Shown here in pieces: positions 23,292 through 34,213 of a stretch of 64,000 nt of DNA. Source of the stretch: Taxillus chinensis (taxonomy: Eukaryota > Streptophyta > Magnoliopsida > Santalales > Loranthaceae). Below the pieces are notes generated by a model. The model worked only from the letters and a program-made list of their open reading frames with translations. It did no database searches and was not told where the DNA came from. The stretch spans positions 30,489,812-30,553,811 of the forward strand of contig CM042085.1 in assembly GCA_023512835.1 (NCBI GenBank), read 5' to 3'. A program made the position numbers and the translations under genes. Positions within the stretch are counted from its first letter, which is position 1; every line of letters starts with the position of its first letter.

Positions 23292-25311
23292 TGGACTTTG
23301 GCAGGCGAAGCGGCAATTCAAACTCTCCCACACTTGTCAAAGGACTAGGCAGATGCAGGTTCTCAGGCTCAATGCGCACGCGAAGCTGTCTTGCTACCTG
23401 ATATTCAATGAATGCACGCAACCAAATAGATCTCCATAACGCAAAACTATTGAACACTTATATCAGACAAGAAATGAATTGTACCTCAGACACAATTTCC
23501 TCTTTTGTCACAGGGTCCCGCAATTCATCATCGACCAAGCTGAACCTCCTCAGAACCTAAAATAGGTTAAGTTATAAATCTGTTCACATTGGCTCTCAGA
23601 TAAAAGAAACCTAAATGTGATGTGGTTTTTTTTTTTCAATAACTATGTTCTGTCTCCTTTCACCCTGTACCGCCCATGATCTGAAGCTATCAGGTAAGCA
23701 TTACATACTAACAAACAAAATTGCTATTTTAAGACATTTTTTGTCCATGGAAAAATTTGGAGTAGAAATCACATCAAAACTAACTTTGCAATAGTCAACC
23801 ATGCATATCAGTAGCATTTCTAATATTAAAAACTAGAAAGTTTAGGAGAAAGGTACAAACCACCCGAGTACTCGACAAGCGTTTTGCAGCAAATTCATAT
23901 TCTTTCATCAGATCATCTTCACCTTTTACGGTTACTTTTTCCACATCATCTTCCTGGGCTTCAGGTACCTAATCAAGACAAGTTAAATGCATGTTAAAAA
24001 TATTTTATGTTATTATTACTCATTATGGGTTATTAATATTATCTTATTTTGTTCATAATACTCATGTAAACCCTATTCTATTTAATGGAAAGTGCCAATC
24101 CACTTATGGGCTATGGCATATTCATGTATTCTTCTTTCTTGTAATAAAAAACCAAAATCAAACCAACCAGCTATAATCCCAGTAAATTTGCACGGCCTAG
24201 AAAGGTTAACACCATTACGAAATAGGTAAAAACAATTAAGCATATGTGAGCATGCACGTACCCAAGAGAAAAAACAGAATGAGAGCGATCAAAGAGAAAC
24301 TACAGAACACCTTGAATTCATCTAGAACAAGGATGGATGATGCTACAATAGTAAAATAGCATTTAAATTTTAGCATCTCTGAAGTTCCAAGAAGCAGACT
24401 ACAATAGTAATAAGCCACAGATACAAGAAAACATTTTTAAAATAAATTCTCAACGTATGGTGCATGTGTGATAAAAAGGACAAAATCCATAGAGGCGGCA
24501 GAGTTGGTGATCAAAAACATCTAATATTATTCCACCTAGGCAGGAAAGAGTTGCATGAAGACCCAATATTCCCTTAAGAAAATATTGCAGCTAGTACGAC
24601 TAACTTGCATCACTGTAAAACTAAGCCTATAGTCCATGCTATATTAGAATTTCAAGAAAATTGATTTCCAAATGTATGAAGGTTTGTCAAACAAGATCCA
24701 CCTTGAATATCATTGCTGGCTTATAAGAGCTTGTAGTTTTTGGACCACAATCAACAAACTGATGAACCCAGTACATGTTTGATAGGAAGCAAAAAAAGGA
24801 TGAAAGATATATCTTTTCCCAGTATAATTTCTTTTGCTACTTGAAAAAAGAAACCATTAATTTTACCACACCCCAGGCCCTAATATTTTAAAAAACTCAT
24901 ATCACTAAGGTACATTGAACTAAAATGAACCTTGAGTTGCTCCTTCATTAGATGAGCAAATTTTTCAATATTTGGTACAGCAAGCAACTTGGGCATCAGA
25001 TAGTTGCGGAAGTATCCGGGGGCAACCTTCACTGTCTCGCCAGCCTTCCCAAGCTTTGGTACACTCTAGTCATAATAAAATCCTCACAATCAAATTAAAA
25101 TCCGTTTGAATACAATATGAATATGAGATAGGACATGTGCTAATTTTTATTTATTTTAACTTACCGTTGTAAGGATAACCACTAACTTTCTTTTATACCT
25201 GACACCTTGACCGGCATACAAAAGTGGATTTAACAAATGATCAACACTCTGGAGGCGCGTGCCTGTTATAATTTGGCGAAGTAGATTTCTGCTGCCCTGG
25301 ATATATGCCAT
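23182..25311 (-). CDS. MRPL9-like: Mitochondrial large-subunit ribosomal protein bL9m
   Basis: The product is a structural protein of the mitochondrial ribosome large subunit, near the L1 stalk by homology with bacterial bL9. Five exons, 25165-25311, 24931-25065, 23861-23968, 23485-23556 and 23182-23397, join in phase 0 and give 225 residues. All introns have GT-AG ends; intron 3 uses a weaker GTTTGT donor. The N-terminus is rich in Arg and hydroxylated residues with few acids, as in a mitochondrial presequence. The bL9 signature spans about residues 54-77 (GKAGETVKVAPGYFRN, then LMPKLLA). The C-terminal domain ends in the usual IKIRRK at residue 208. An atypical 17-residue tail follows, caused by the 67-bp duplication. 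The protein is otherwise normal in length. Whether the tail is tolerated is unknown, so this copy could be functional or newly compromised. Confidence 0.87.
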
Positions 25312-25652
25312 CTGATGCGTCCTACAAGTTACCCTGCCAACGAGTCAAATTTTCTTTACTTATATCACAAACCAGTTTGAGCACCATTTAAAATGATAGC
25401 GTAAAAAAGGTGCAACTCAAATCGGAAAACAAGTGATAATTAAAAAAACATACAATAAAAAGATACATAAATGCTGCTTCACTGATCTACATAACAGAAG
25501 CCTTTAAAATCTAAGTTTTGCCAAAGTAAAGGACAAATAACCACAGTGATTTTGGGATAAATTCATTTAACAATAATAATAGAAATGATACAGCAGTAAA
25601 AAAGGCATACAATACCCAAAATAACATATAAATAAATAATTTCTAATGAATA
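25312..25652. other. 5' flank of bL9m (copy B)
   Basis: This is the upstream region of bL9m, presumably with its promoter. It is alignable with the copy A flank at about 15799-16130. No promoter motif is clear enough to call. Confidence 0.5.
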
Positions 25653-27206
25653 TTGCCGTATTTGATATGATTCTATATCTAAAAACAAAAAAGTAGGCCC
25701 TATTGGTAAAAAGCCTCTTTGGTACATCAAACTTAAACTGAGATTCAAATCTCATTTTCAATTTTCCAGGGCTCTGGAGACTGTTTTTTATTGAGTTCTT
25801 CGGTTGTTTTTGAAAACTAAACGGATTTAAAAACAAAATCAAAAAAAAAATTATCATTTTTTTCTCCCATTCTTGTCTCTCTCCCCATTACAGACGCCCT
25901 GCTTCCAAATCCTTCAACTGTCATTTGCAGTAACAGAGCTACCATACCATGAAGGCTCTTCCGGGCAGTGTTGGAATGGCCGCTGCGGTGATAGAGCATC
26001 CGTTGAGGCCATGAAAGAAGGCGACAGCTCACCACATCAAGACGAGGCGGAAGAAAACGTTGCTGTGGGACATCAAGTGCTGCCACCGACTACCTTTCGC
26101 AGCTATGGCCAAGGACCAGTGGGCTCAAGAGGCAGCACAGCGTCGAGTATTGGAAGATGGTGTCACTCTTGTACGATGGCAACAATGGCGGCAATGGAGA
26201 GGACGATGCCCAGATTGATCCACCACCACCTAGCTAAGCTCTCCATTTGTTTTGTGTTTGCTTGGTTTCTCTCAACTCATTTGCTTAGATTCATTATTTT
26301 ACTCCTCTGCTCATGTCTCATTTTGACAAAAATTGATCCAGCCACCAACTCACCACTCATTGATTTGAAAGCAAGTGGTGTAGTGTTTGGTGTATGAATA
26401 CAACAATGAAGGCGGCGGAGATCAGTCCAATAATAGTACGACAACAAAGAAGCACAAGAGGGTGTCTTCTTCTACCTGTCTTCCACTCCGGCCCCTGGCA
26501 GAGAGAGAGAGGCTTTTGTCCACGGGTTACGTGCAAAGCTCGATGCACTGTCTCGCTATTTCAGGGAGGCATCTGATAGGTCAGAGTTGTCAAATTCCTA
26601 CTTCTCCTTTTGCTCTCCCCCATCTCCTGGTGCACCTCAACTCCACAATCGCGGCTTGATAGAAGAGAGTGGCAAGCCACTATCATGCCTGCTTTGCTCG
26701 AAAATTAGGAATTTGTTGGTGTAGGTGACTTTGAATTTACTGGAATTGAGGATTTTAGTGTTTTTTTGTTTGCTCGGGTGAATCGAGGGTTTGATTGAAT
26801 TCGTCAATTTGTTTTGTCTGTTTGGGAATTGGGTTTGTCAATTTTTAATGCATGGAGTTGCATGGTGATTGAATTTGAGATGGGAACGGGAAGCTCTGGA
26901 TGGAGATGGGCCGGTAACTAGTGTTTGTCAAAATTTTGATGCACAACCATGGATGGTGGTCTTCGAAGGCGGTTTGGTGCAGCAGCGGTGAGGGGAGGGA
27001 TTCTGGCAGCGAAGGGTTTTAAAACCCAATACCAAATAGTATTTTTTTTAATTAGGATTTTAATTATGAAACCAACAATATGTACCAAACAGTTAGTTTT
27101 TTTGTTTGCGATTTTAAATTTAAATCAGGATTCAATTTATAATTCTAATAAAGTAAAAAAGTCATAAAACCAAAACAAAAAACGAAAACTCATACGAAAC
27201 AAGCAA
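25653..27206. mobile_element. DNA-transposon-like insertion in copy B
   Basis: Copy A lacks this 1.55-kb block: its sequence passes directly from ATTTCCAATGAA to the CATTGCAATGCC region near 16120-16150. The ends are imperfect inverted repeats: the left TTGCCGTATTTGATATGA against the reversed right TTGCTTGTTTCGTATGAG. The flanks share a short ATA, so the duplication length is unclear. The interior, about 25870-26660, has balanced composition and open frames on both strands, but I recognise no protein family. It may be captured gene DNA. No transposase is visible. Superfamily unknown. Confidence 0.55.
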
Positions 27207-27476
27207 ATATATGACTAATATTGCAATGCCTATGCATGGTGACATCGCATCTCAAAGACTACTCATCTAGAAAATCTAACCACTAATTAGCATCACTGAA
27301 GAAATGGCAAGTACATTTTTTACATTAGCATGAGCACTAATTTTGTACCTAAAACTTGGAGTCATTATCAGCAAAATGTAACTCAGATTTTAATTGTGTG
27401 CAGTGATTACTGTATTTTTTGTTTTTGTTTTTTGAAATTTTATAGAGGGGAGATTATGAAAGGTGACAATAGTGCA
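27207..27476. other. Continuation of bL9m upstream flank (copy B)
   Basis: This aligns well with about 16140-16400 in copy A, for instance ATCTCAAAGACTACTCATCT and CTAACCACTAATTAGCATCA. Near 27477 the match stops and aquaporin-derived sequence begins, so this is the boundary between copies B and C. Confidence 0.65.
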
Positions 27477-28193
27477 AGATCCGCCATGGCTTCACGTGAG
27501 TTTTAAAATATTTTTCTTATCAAACCCCAAAAATTCCTATCAAAAATTCAAAGTACAATATAAAATCAAACCTAAATCAATATTAAATAATTCAATTCAC
27601 ACAAAATCAAATAATTCAATTCAGAGCAAAGGGCAGGTAGTGCGTACCAACTGCCAAGCAAGCAGGCGGACTGGCGGGAGCTGGGAGCAGACGCTGAGAC
27701 GCAGTGGGAGGCTGGGGCCTGGCCGCCTGGGAGCAGTGGAGCACAAAGGGGGCTGGGGAGAGAGCCGCTGAGGTGGAGGCGTGAAGGAGCGGGGGGAGGG
27801 GGACTGGGTCACTGGGATCTGGCCGGCCCGTCTGGGGAGTTGGGAGAGCTGGAAGCGGACTCGGCGGAGGGAGGGGGACTGTCTGGCCTGGCTGGGGAGT
27901 GGGGAGAGCCGGAGGCCCGGAGCGGAGCCGCTGAGGCTCTGAGGAGCGGAGTCGCGTGAGGGTTGACGTGATGTGAGGCCGGCGACTGCGAGAAGGTTGT
28001 CAGGTGGGAGATAGCAAGAGGCAGAACTGAATTACCCTAAATTTTTTTTAGGGCCCCGTAAATTGAGGTCTCAATCCGTCGCCCAGGGCCGGCCCGGTGT
28101 GCTGGCAGCAGGGCCATTCACGGGCAGGTCGGCCAATCCGACATGCTCATTCGGGTCGCAGTCATAGTAGGGACTCAAGAACAATGCGATTTA
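27477..28193 (+). pseudogene. TIP5;1-like aquaporin fragments (copy C)
   Basis: Two scraps of the aquaporin survive in the right order. The bases at 27477-27510 match the end of exon 1 plus the donor site (GATCCGCCATGGCTTCACG against ...GCTTCGCG). The bases at about 28096-28193 match exon 3 around the second NPA box (GTGTGCTGGCAGCAGGGCCA). Exon 2, both introns and most of exons 1 and 3 are missing. The gap is filled by unrelated AT-rich and then GC-rich DNA. That filler ends in a GGGCCGGCCC palindrome, which resembles a transposon end. Confidence 0.82.
27511..28095. mobile_element. Unclassified insertion between aquaporin fragments
   Basis: This block replaces about 780 bp of the aquaporin gene. 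The left 130 bp are AT-rich. From 27640 to 28000 it is G-rich on the plus strand, with repeated GGGGAG, GCGGA and CTGGGAG words. The right edge, CCCAGGGCCGGCCC, looks like a hAT-type terminal motif, but no matching left terminus or target-site duplication is visible. It may be a truncated element. Confidence 0.35.
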
Positions 28194-28845
28194 GGCTTAG
28201 TTTGGTAATATTGTCTTTTAGAAGAAAGCGGCTTTTCCCGTAAGAAAAAATAAGTTCTTTTAAAATAAGCGGTGAGTGTTTGGTAAAATATAATTTTAAA
28301 AGTATTGTAGAATTTAAAAGCGATAATAGATATTTGGTAAATAAAAATAAAAGTACCCCCTTCCATTCATTCCGCCGGCTCCATCCCGCTCTCCCTTGCC
28401 CCCGACCCCATCTCCACCCTCATCCCCCCCTTACCCCTTGTCCCCGATTCCCTCTCCCCGTGCCCCTTTCTCCACCCCCTCGGTTGAGATCGAGCAATCA
28501 GGGAGAATCACCATGCCCGTGCGAGTAATAATTAATATATATAAGGATCGAGTAACGGTGGAGGGTCGAGAAACGCAGAGGAAGTTTGATAAAGCAATTG
28601 CGTCGATAGGCACAGGATGAGTTGTAAGGGCGTTGAAGATAAAGATGAAAAGGATAATATTAACATTTTAAATTTTTAAACTGTTTCTTGAAAAGGCTTA
28701 TAAGCAACCTTTAAATTGTTACTTTTGAGGAAAAAAAGCGAAACTATTTTATAAGCATTTTTTTAATATTACCAAACACTTTTACCACTCTTATAAAATA
28801 AGTAAAAACGACCTTTCAAAGATATAAGCAAGCCCTATTAGGGGG
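28194..28845. mobile_element. Probable Tourist-like element
   Basis: The left end reads GGCTTAGTTTGGTAATATT. Near the right end the reversed motif appears as AATATTACCAAACACTTTT, with CAAGCCCTATTA at the edge. The subterminal AT-rich arms (AAATAAGCGG, AAAGCGAAAC) mirror one another. The interior at about 28370-28500 is C-rich. It interrupts aquaporin-derived sequence, which seems to resume weakly at 28846 (GGGGCTATAATGAGCGTGG against GGGGCCGCTCATGGGCGCGG). Exact ends and duplication are uncertain. Confidence 0.5.
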
Positions 28846-28975
28846 GCTATAATGAGCGTGGTAGTTCATTGTATTAAATAGAATAAATGAAATAAACATC
28901 AAATGTAATTGATGCGGAATTGAAATGTAATGGTTTAAATGAAATTAGTTTTTGTGCCCTGCGTGTTTGGTGAGT
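28846..28975. other. Short residual sequence before the hAT-like element
   Basis: Possibly decayed aquaporin exon 3 followed by AT-rich sequence. No gene is seen. Confidence 0.3.
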
Positions 28976-28983
28976 GTTTTGAA
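28976..28983. repeat. Left 8-bp target-site duplication GTTTTGAA
   Basis: GTTTTGAA lies immediately before the TAGGTATGGCAA terminus. It is repeated exactly at 31694-31701, after the TTGCATCCCTA terminus. Eight-bp duplications are characteristic of hAT elements. Confidence 0.82.
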
Positions 28984-29379
28984 TAGGTATGGCAATGGGT
29001 GGGCGGGATGGGTTTTTGTCGCCCGTCCCCATACCCTAGGGAAAAAATACACCCCTGTTACCCATCGGATATTAAATGTTTTGCCCTCATCCCCACCCCG
29101 TCGGGGCATGGGGGACGGGATTTCGCCCACTTGATGGTGGCCATTACTGTCTGGCCCAGTAGCGCCACATTATTGCCCAAGCCTAGCCAACCCGGTTCAC
29201 GCTACCCCCCGCCCTAGCCTACATGCCACACCTGGCCTTGGCCCGCCCATACGACCCACCACGTTAAAATCTCGGCAAAATGTTGCCCGGGAATGAAATC
29301 GAACCCAAGACCTCCTCTTTACAACAATTAACTCAACCATCGAAATTAAAAGCTGTTTTATTACACATACTTATATGTT

Positions 29380-30185
29380 TAATATATATACTCATAATAT
29401 AACATAGAAATAATTGTAATAATAATAATACTATTATTATTATTATTATTATTATTATTATCATCATTAATGATAATATTATTATTAAAGTAATGATAAT
29501 AAAAAAAGAGTGTATGATTTATTTTAAAAATAATAATAATTACAAACTATATATATATATTTATATTAGAATAAAAACTAAATGTATTATTAATATTTTG
29601 ATATAAAATACAAATTAATTAGATTCAAAATTAGTTTGAAGTTATAATATATTAGTTCATACTAATATACTATGTAATTATAAATTATATCACTTTCTTA
29701 TATTTTATATATTTGTATTTTATATTAAGAATTATTATTACTTTTAATAAATATTTATTTTTATTTAGATATAAGTATATATACTTTGTGAGTGGTATTA
29801 TTTTAAAATAAAACATTTACTCTCTACTTTTATTAGTAGTAGTACTATTTTGTTACTAATATTATTTCTATGTTAAATTTTAAATATATACATAATTATG
29901 TAAATATATTAAAACAATATTCATTCATGATATATATATAATATTATTGACAAACTTTTTAACATCAATTATTAAACTTCAAATACTCAATAATTATCAT
30001 ATTACTTATGTTATATATATAGTTATATAGATATATGCATGTATAAATTATAATCAATAAGTAATAATTTAAGTAGCAAGTAGTGATGATCTAAGTAATA
30101 TAATTATCATTGATAATAAGTGATAATATAAGTAGTGATAACCTAACTAATAAAATTATATATAATGGTTATCATATTACTTATG

Positions 30186-30188
<3 letters not shown>
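29380..30188 (+). repeat. Left arm of AT-rich long inverted repeat
   Basis: This arm reads inversely against 30614-31420. Matching landmarks include GAGTGTATGATTTATTTTAA against TTAAAATAAATCATACACTC, TTAGTTCATACTAATATACT against AGTATATTAGTATGAACTAA, and CATATTACTTATGTTA against TAACATAAGTAATATG. The arms differ by scattered substitutions and small indels. The transcript would fold into a very long hairpin. Confidence 0.85.

Positions 30189-30242
<54 letters not shown>
30186..30242. repeat. CA/TA compound microsatellite
   Basis: About twenty CA units followed by TA units lie at the inner edge of the left palindrome arm. Only the left side carries it, so it is part of the spacer and not of the mirrored arms. 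Confidence 0.9.
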
Positions 30243-30613
30243 AAACTCACACTTAATCATATCACTTAATATAATTATTAATCATATTACATATAATAAA
30301 CAATACAATAGTCCAGAAGTAAATGTTTTTTCAATTTTATTTCTTTCAATGTAATTAAAATGATCAATAATATATTATTTGTTAATTTTAATCTAAATAT
30401 AAAATACATCTTATCAAAAATCAAAACTTATTCTCACCATGTATTTTATATTATATCAAAATGGTTAGTATTGTTTAATTAACCAATAACATTGATTATA
30501 ATTAGAATAGTGTGTATATATATATAAACCCACATAACAATTATATTAGTGATCATTTTAATTACGTTAAGAAATAAGTTAGAGAAACACGACCTCTCGA
30601 ACTATTGGATTGT

Positions 30614-31264
30614 TTATAACATAAGTAATATGACAAACTATAATATATAATTATATTAGTTAGGTTATTACTACTCATATTATCATTTATTATTGATGAT
30701 AATTATATTACTTAAATTATCACTATTCTTTACTTAAATTATTACTCATTAATTAGAATTTATACATGCATATGTAGTGATAATTTGATATGAGTTTATA
30801 TATATATACATACACTATTTTAATTATAATTAATGTTATTGGTTAATTATTAAATACAAAACTAACATATAAATAATTAGTATATATATTTAAAATCTAA
30901 CATATAAATAATATTAGTAGCAAAAAAATAGTACAACTACTAATAGTAATAATGAGTAAATATTTGATTTAAAAAATAATATTATTCACAAAGTATATAT
31001 ACTTATATTTAAATAAAATTAAATATTTATTAAAAGTACTAGTAATATTTTAATATAAAATACAAGCATATAAAATATAAGAAAGTGATATAATTTATAA
31101 TTATATAGTATATTAGTATGAACTAATATATAACTTCAAAATTAATTTTGAATATAATTAATTTGTATTTTATATCAAAGTATTAATATTACATTTAGTT
31201 TTTATTCTAATATAAATATATAAATTTTATAATAATAATAATTATTAAAATAAATCATACACTC

Positions 31265-31295
<31 letters not shown>

Positions 31296-31333
31296 CATTA
31301 TTACTAATAATAATAATAGTATTATCATTCATG

Positions 31334-31369
<36 letters not shown>

Positions 31370-31420
31370 TTGTTATTGTTATAATTATTTATATGTTATA
31401 TTATAAGTATATATACTAAA
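30614..31420 (-). repeat. Right arm of AT-rich long inverted repeat
   Basis: This is the reverse complement of the left arm at 29380-30188, in the order expected for a palindrome. A spacer of about 425 bp separates the two. It ends in TTA/ATA trinucleotide arrays that mirror those at the outer end of the left arm. Confidence 0.85.
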
Positions 31421-31693
31421 TATTATTATCGTTCCACATCTTGGCAATATTTTGCAGGATTTTCGCGTCGTCAGTAGGTGGTAGAATGTATCAATTGAGA
31501 CGGTAATGTCCAGTAAACAGTGGCGGGGATTTTTAGGCGGTTATGCGGAGCGGGGCATGCTTGCCATCCCGCTTCGATTCAGCCAGCGGGGCAATTATTG
31601 CCCATCCGGCCCGTTACCCGTTAAATTAAAACCTTTGCCTCGTGAGGTGGAGTCGGATCAAATGGAAGCGGTGTCGCTAAAATTGCATCCCTA

Positions 31694-31701
31694 GTTTTGA
31701 A
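31694..31701. repeat. Right 8-bp target-site duplication GTTTTGAA
   Basis: An exact copy of 28976-28983 immediately after the element's CATCCCTA terminus. Confidence 0.82.
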
Positions 31702-33140
31702 AAGTGATTTTTTATATTTAAATACGGAAAATTACTTTATCTTTTTTTTAATTCTTGTTTTTATTTTGCGTTTTTAAAAACACAACGTTTTTGAAAACAA
31801 AACAAAAAAACAAAAAAACATCCAAAGATGTTTTGGTTTGTTTCTGTTTTCGGTCAACGCTCCTGTGCCACCCTCGCCCTGCCGCCCACCGGTGCCCCCC
31901 CACCCCACTACCCCACAGTGAACCTCCTGCTGCCATGGCTCCTCTCGGTGTCATGTGTACCTAGGTCCACTTGTCGGTGACGATTGACTCATGCTATGGA
32001 AGCCGTTCCACGGTGTCGATTCCCAACCCCCAAACTAGCACCGCCCGATACTTTACTCCCATGGGTCGGTCGTGGTACGTGACGAGCACACCACGTTGTC
32101 GAAGGAGAAAATGCTCTTAGCTTTGCGTTCGGCCGCTACTGATCTGCACACCCAACCCTCCTGCACACCCTCGCGCCGATCTGCTGCTTTAGCCCTCCTG
32201 CCGGGCTGCGACAACGCCCCCTGCCGCCCCGGCCCTCCTACCCGTGTGACACCCCGTTGCCGGATCTCCCTCCGTGGCCGCCCACTCATCGTGGACGCCT
32301 CGTCCTCTCCCTCCCCCCACCTTATTGTGCCACCATCGGTGAAACGAAAAACAAAAATGCAAAACAACAACCAAACACCCAAAAGTTTTGGATGATAGAT
32401 TTTGAGAATAGTCGTGTCCCGGTTTTAAAAACCAAAAACAAAAGGCAGCATGACCAAACATAGTTATACCTTTCTGTATTTGGTATACAATTATAGATAG
32501 AATAATATACTAGATAAATTACTAAAATATTCTTTTTATTATTAAAATTTATTAAAAAAAATAATTTCTCCTTCCATTGGCCTAGATCCGCCGTGCGTAT
32601 GGGGAAAGACGCATCGGGGAGAGGGTGCGAGGCGGCGGGGATGGGGAGGCAGAGGGCGATGGGAGAGGGGTGGGGTTGGGTCGGGGGATGACAGGGAGGG
32701 GGGGGGGAGGGAGGGGGGAGGGATGGAGGGATGGGGAGAGAGAGAGAGAGAAAAATAAATATAAAAAATATATGTATAAAAATAAATAAGGTTTCCTTAT
32801 ACAATAGAACTTTAGTAAACACGGGAGGTGTGGAGAATCAATTTTCCCTACATGAGGAATTAGAATCCTCTACAATTCTACGTGATGCAATGCATCAAAA
32901 TGACATCGTTTGATGTTTTTTATATCAAAACTATGCTATTTTGGTATGAAGTTTTTTTAAAAAAACATTAAAACAATGCCGTTTTGACAACGTGCATCAT
33001 GCAATAAATGTTGAGGATCTGAACTCTTACATGATGGTATAAGATTCCTACGGGAATCTGTAATTTCTTTCTTATTTTTATACCAAACGCTGAGAAATAA
33101 ATACAATCAGATTCCTTTTTTCCTTTTCCTGCATAAACAT
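31702..33140. other. Noncoding DNA with transposon-like blocks
   Basis: No gene is supported. A block at about 31770-32460 starts and ends with A-rich sequence containing AAACAAAA and CCAAAAACAAAA words. It has a C-rich core (31860-32340) that opens frames on both strands without recognisable families. A strong G-tract lies at about 32695-32745 with several GGGG runs. From 32790 to 33140 the DNA is AT-rich, with small inverted words (AAAACATTAAAA, AATGCCGTTTTG) typical of MITE ends. Confidence 0.5.
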
Positions 33141-34213
33141 GCACTAAGTGAATTGTATTGAAATAACGATTTATCATAGTTAGGTAAGTAGCTAGGGGCG
33201 GCTCTAGAATTTTTTAGGATATTCAATATTCATTACAAAGCTTAAATATAAACTTACTAAAAAAATATTAAAACAACAAAAAGAAGAATTTTTTAATTTT
33301 CTTCAAATTTATACATTATAGTAGCAACAATATAAGAATGGACACTACAAACATCAAATATCATAGTAACACAAAACCAGTTAATAATATATTAAATACC
33401 ATACATCAAGACACTAGGTAGATATTCATGCATTTTAAAATTTTCTAAATAAAAACCCTAATAATCGAAATCCAATTGAATAACATAATAACACAATATC
33501 AAATTATTAATTAACAAAGAGGCGAAAATAAATCTATGAAGCGCCAAAATTTGGAAAAAATTAATGAATATCATTTAATTGAATTAAGATCAAAATTAAT
33601 GACACATGAAATAAATAATATTTACTTTTTATTTAATTTATAATTATAACTTTATTTTTAAATGTATGCATTTAACTTTTAATTATCATTTTTAATTTAA
33701 TGTTTAACTATAATTTTTTTAAATGTCAAAATGTAATCTGATATACTTAATGCTTGCTGAGCAATGATTATGTTGGTAAGATTTAGGAATGCGGATTGCG
33801 GTTCAATCTGAAGCATGCTCCAAAGGTCGATAGTATATATCTAAAATTGTGTACAAGAAATGCACATTAGGCGATGCATCTGTATAAAATGCACAATCCT
33901 TACACAATAGAGTATCGTGAGAAAAAAATTCCAAATAAAATCATGGGAAAAATATAAAAATGAAATCCAAACGGAATAAATAAATAGACAAAGCATCGAT
34001 AGAAATGCTAAAAGGAATTACTTCGGAGGTCCCAACAAGGGGGATTGAGAAATGTCAAGTCATGCTCTAGTTATCATATCAAGAAAACAAACCGAAGACA
34101 GACAACATGGATAAAAAAAGCTGCATCAAAATTTTCAAAAATTGAGTTTAACCATCGAAAAATGTTTGGGCAGAATAAGCAACATCTTTATCACTTTGTC
34201 TTGATGTAATGGC
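33141..34213. repeat. Duplication copy C: 3' flank of TIP5;1-like and bL9m
   Basis: The sequences at 33145-33190 and 33758-34213 align with about 22667-23195 in copy B, for example CACTAAGTGAATTGTATTGA and GTACAAGAAATGCACATTAG. The match ends inside the bL9m 3' end (TAATGGCAAGGACC). There LTR-like DNA takes over, so the bL9m coding region of this copy is lost. A 566-bp block, about 33192-33757, interrupts the alignment. Confidence 0.8.
33192..33757. mobile_element. Insertion in copy C flank
   Basis: Copy B reads GGTAAGTAGCAATGATTATG without interruption. Here about 566 AT-rich bp begin TAGGGGCGGCTCTAGAA and end GCTTGCTGA between GTAGC and GCAATG. The GGGGCGGCTCTAG start resembles widespread plant transposon termini. 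No clear inverted end or target-site duplication beyond a possible AGC is seen. Class unknown. Confidence 0.55.

Larger units (their letters stand above)
28984..31693. mobile_element. Non-autonomous hAT-like transposon carrying a giant palindrome
   Basis: The 2710-bp element is bounded by an exact 8-bp duplication, GTTTTGAA. The ends are inverted: the left TAGGTATGGCAA against the reversed right TAGGGATGCAA. That is close to the TAGGGATGGCAA-type ends of plant hAT elements. GC-rich terminal blocks (about 28990-29290 and 31450-31690) enclose a very AT-rich centre. The centre is a long inverted repeat, with arms of about 0.8 kb and a spacer containing a CA/TA microsatellite. A tRNA-like stretch lies at 29290-29350 on the minus strand. 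No transposase coding is present, so it would depend on a helper element. Confidence 0.78.

Noticed and set aside
29380..31420. Centromeric or satellite array
   Set aside because: The AT-rich DNA is a single inverted repeat with two arms inside one hAT-like element, with no tandem monomer.
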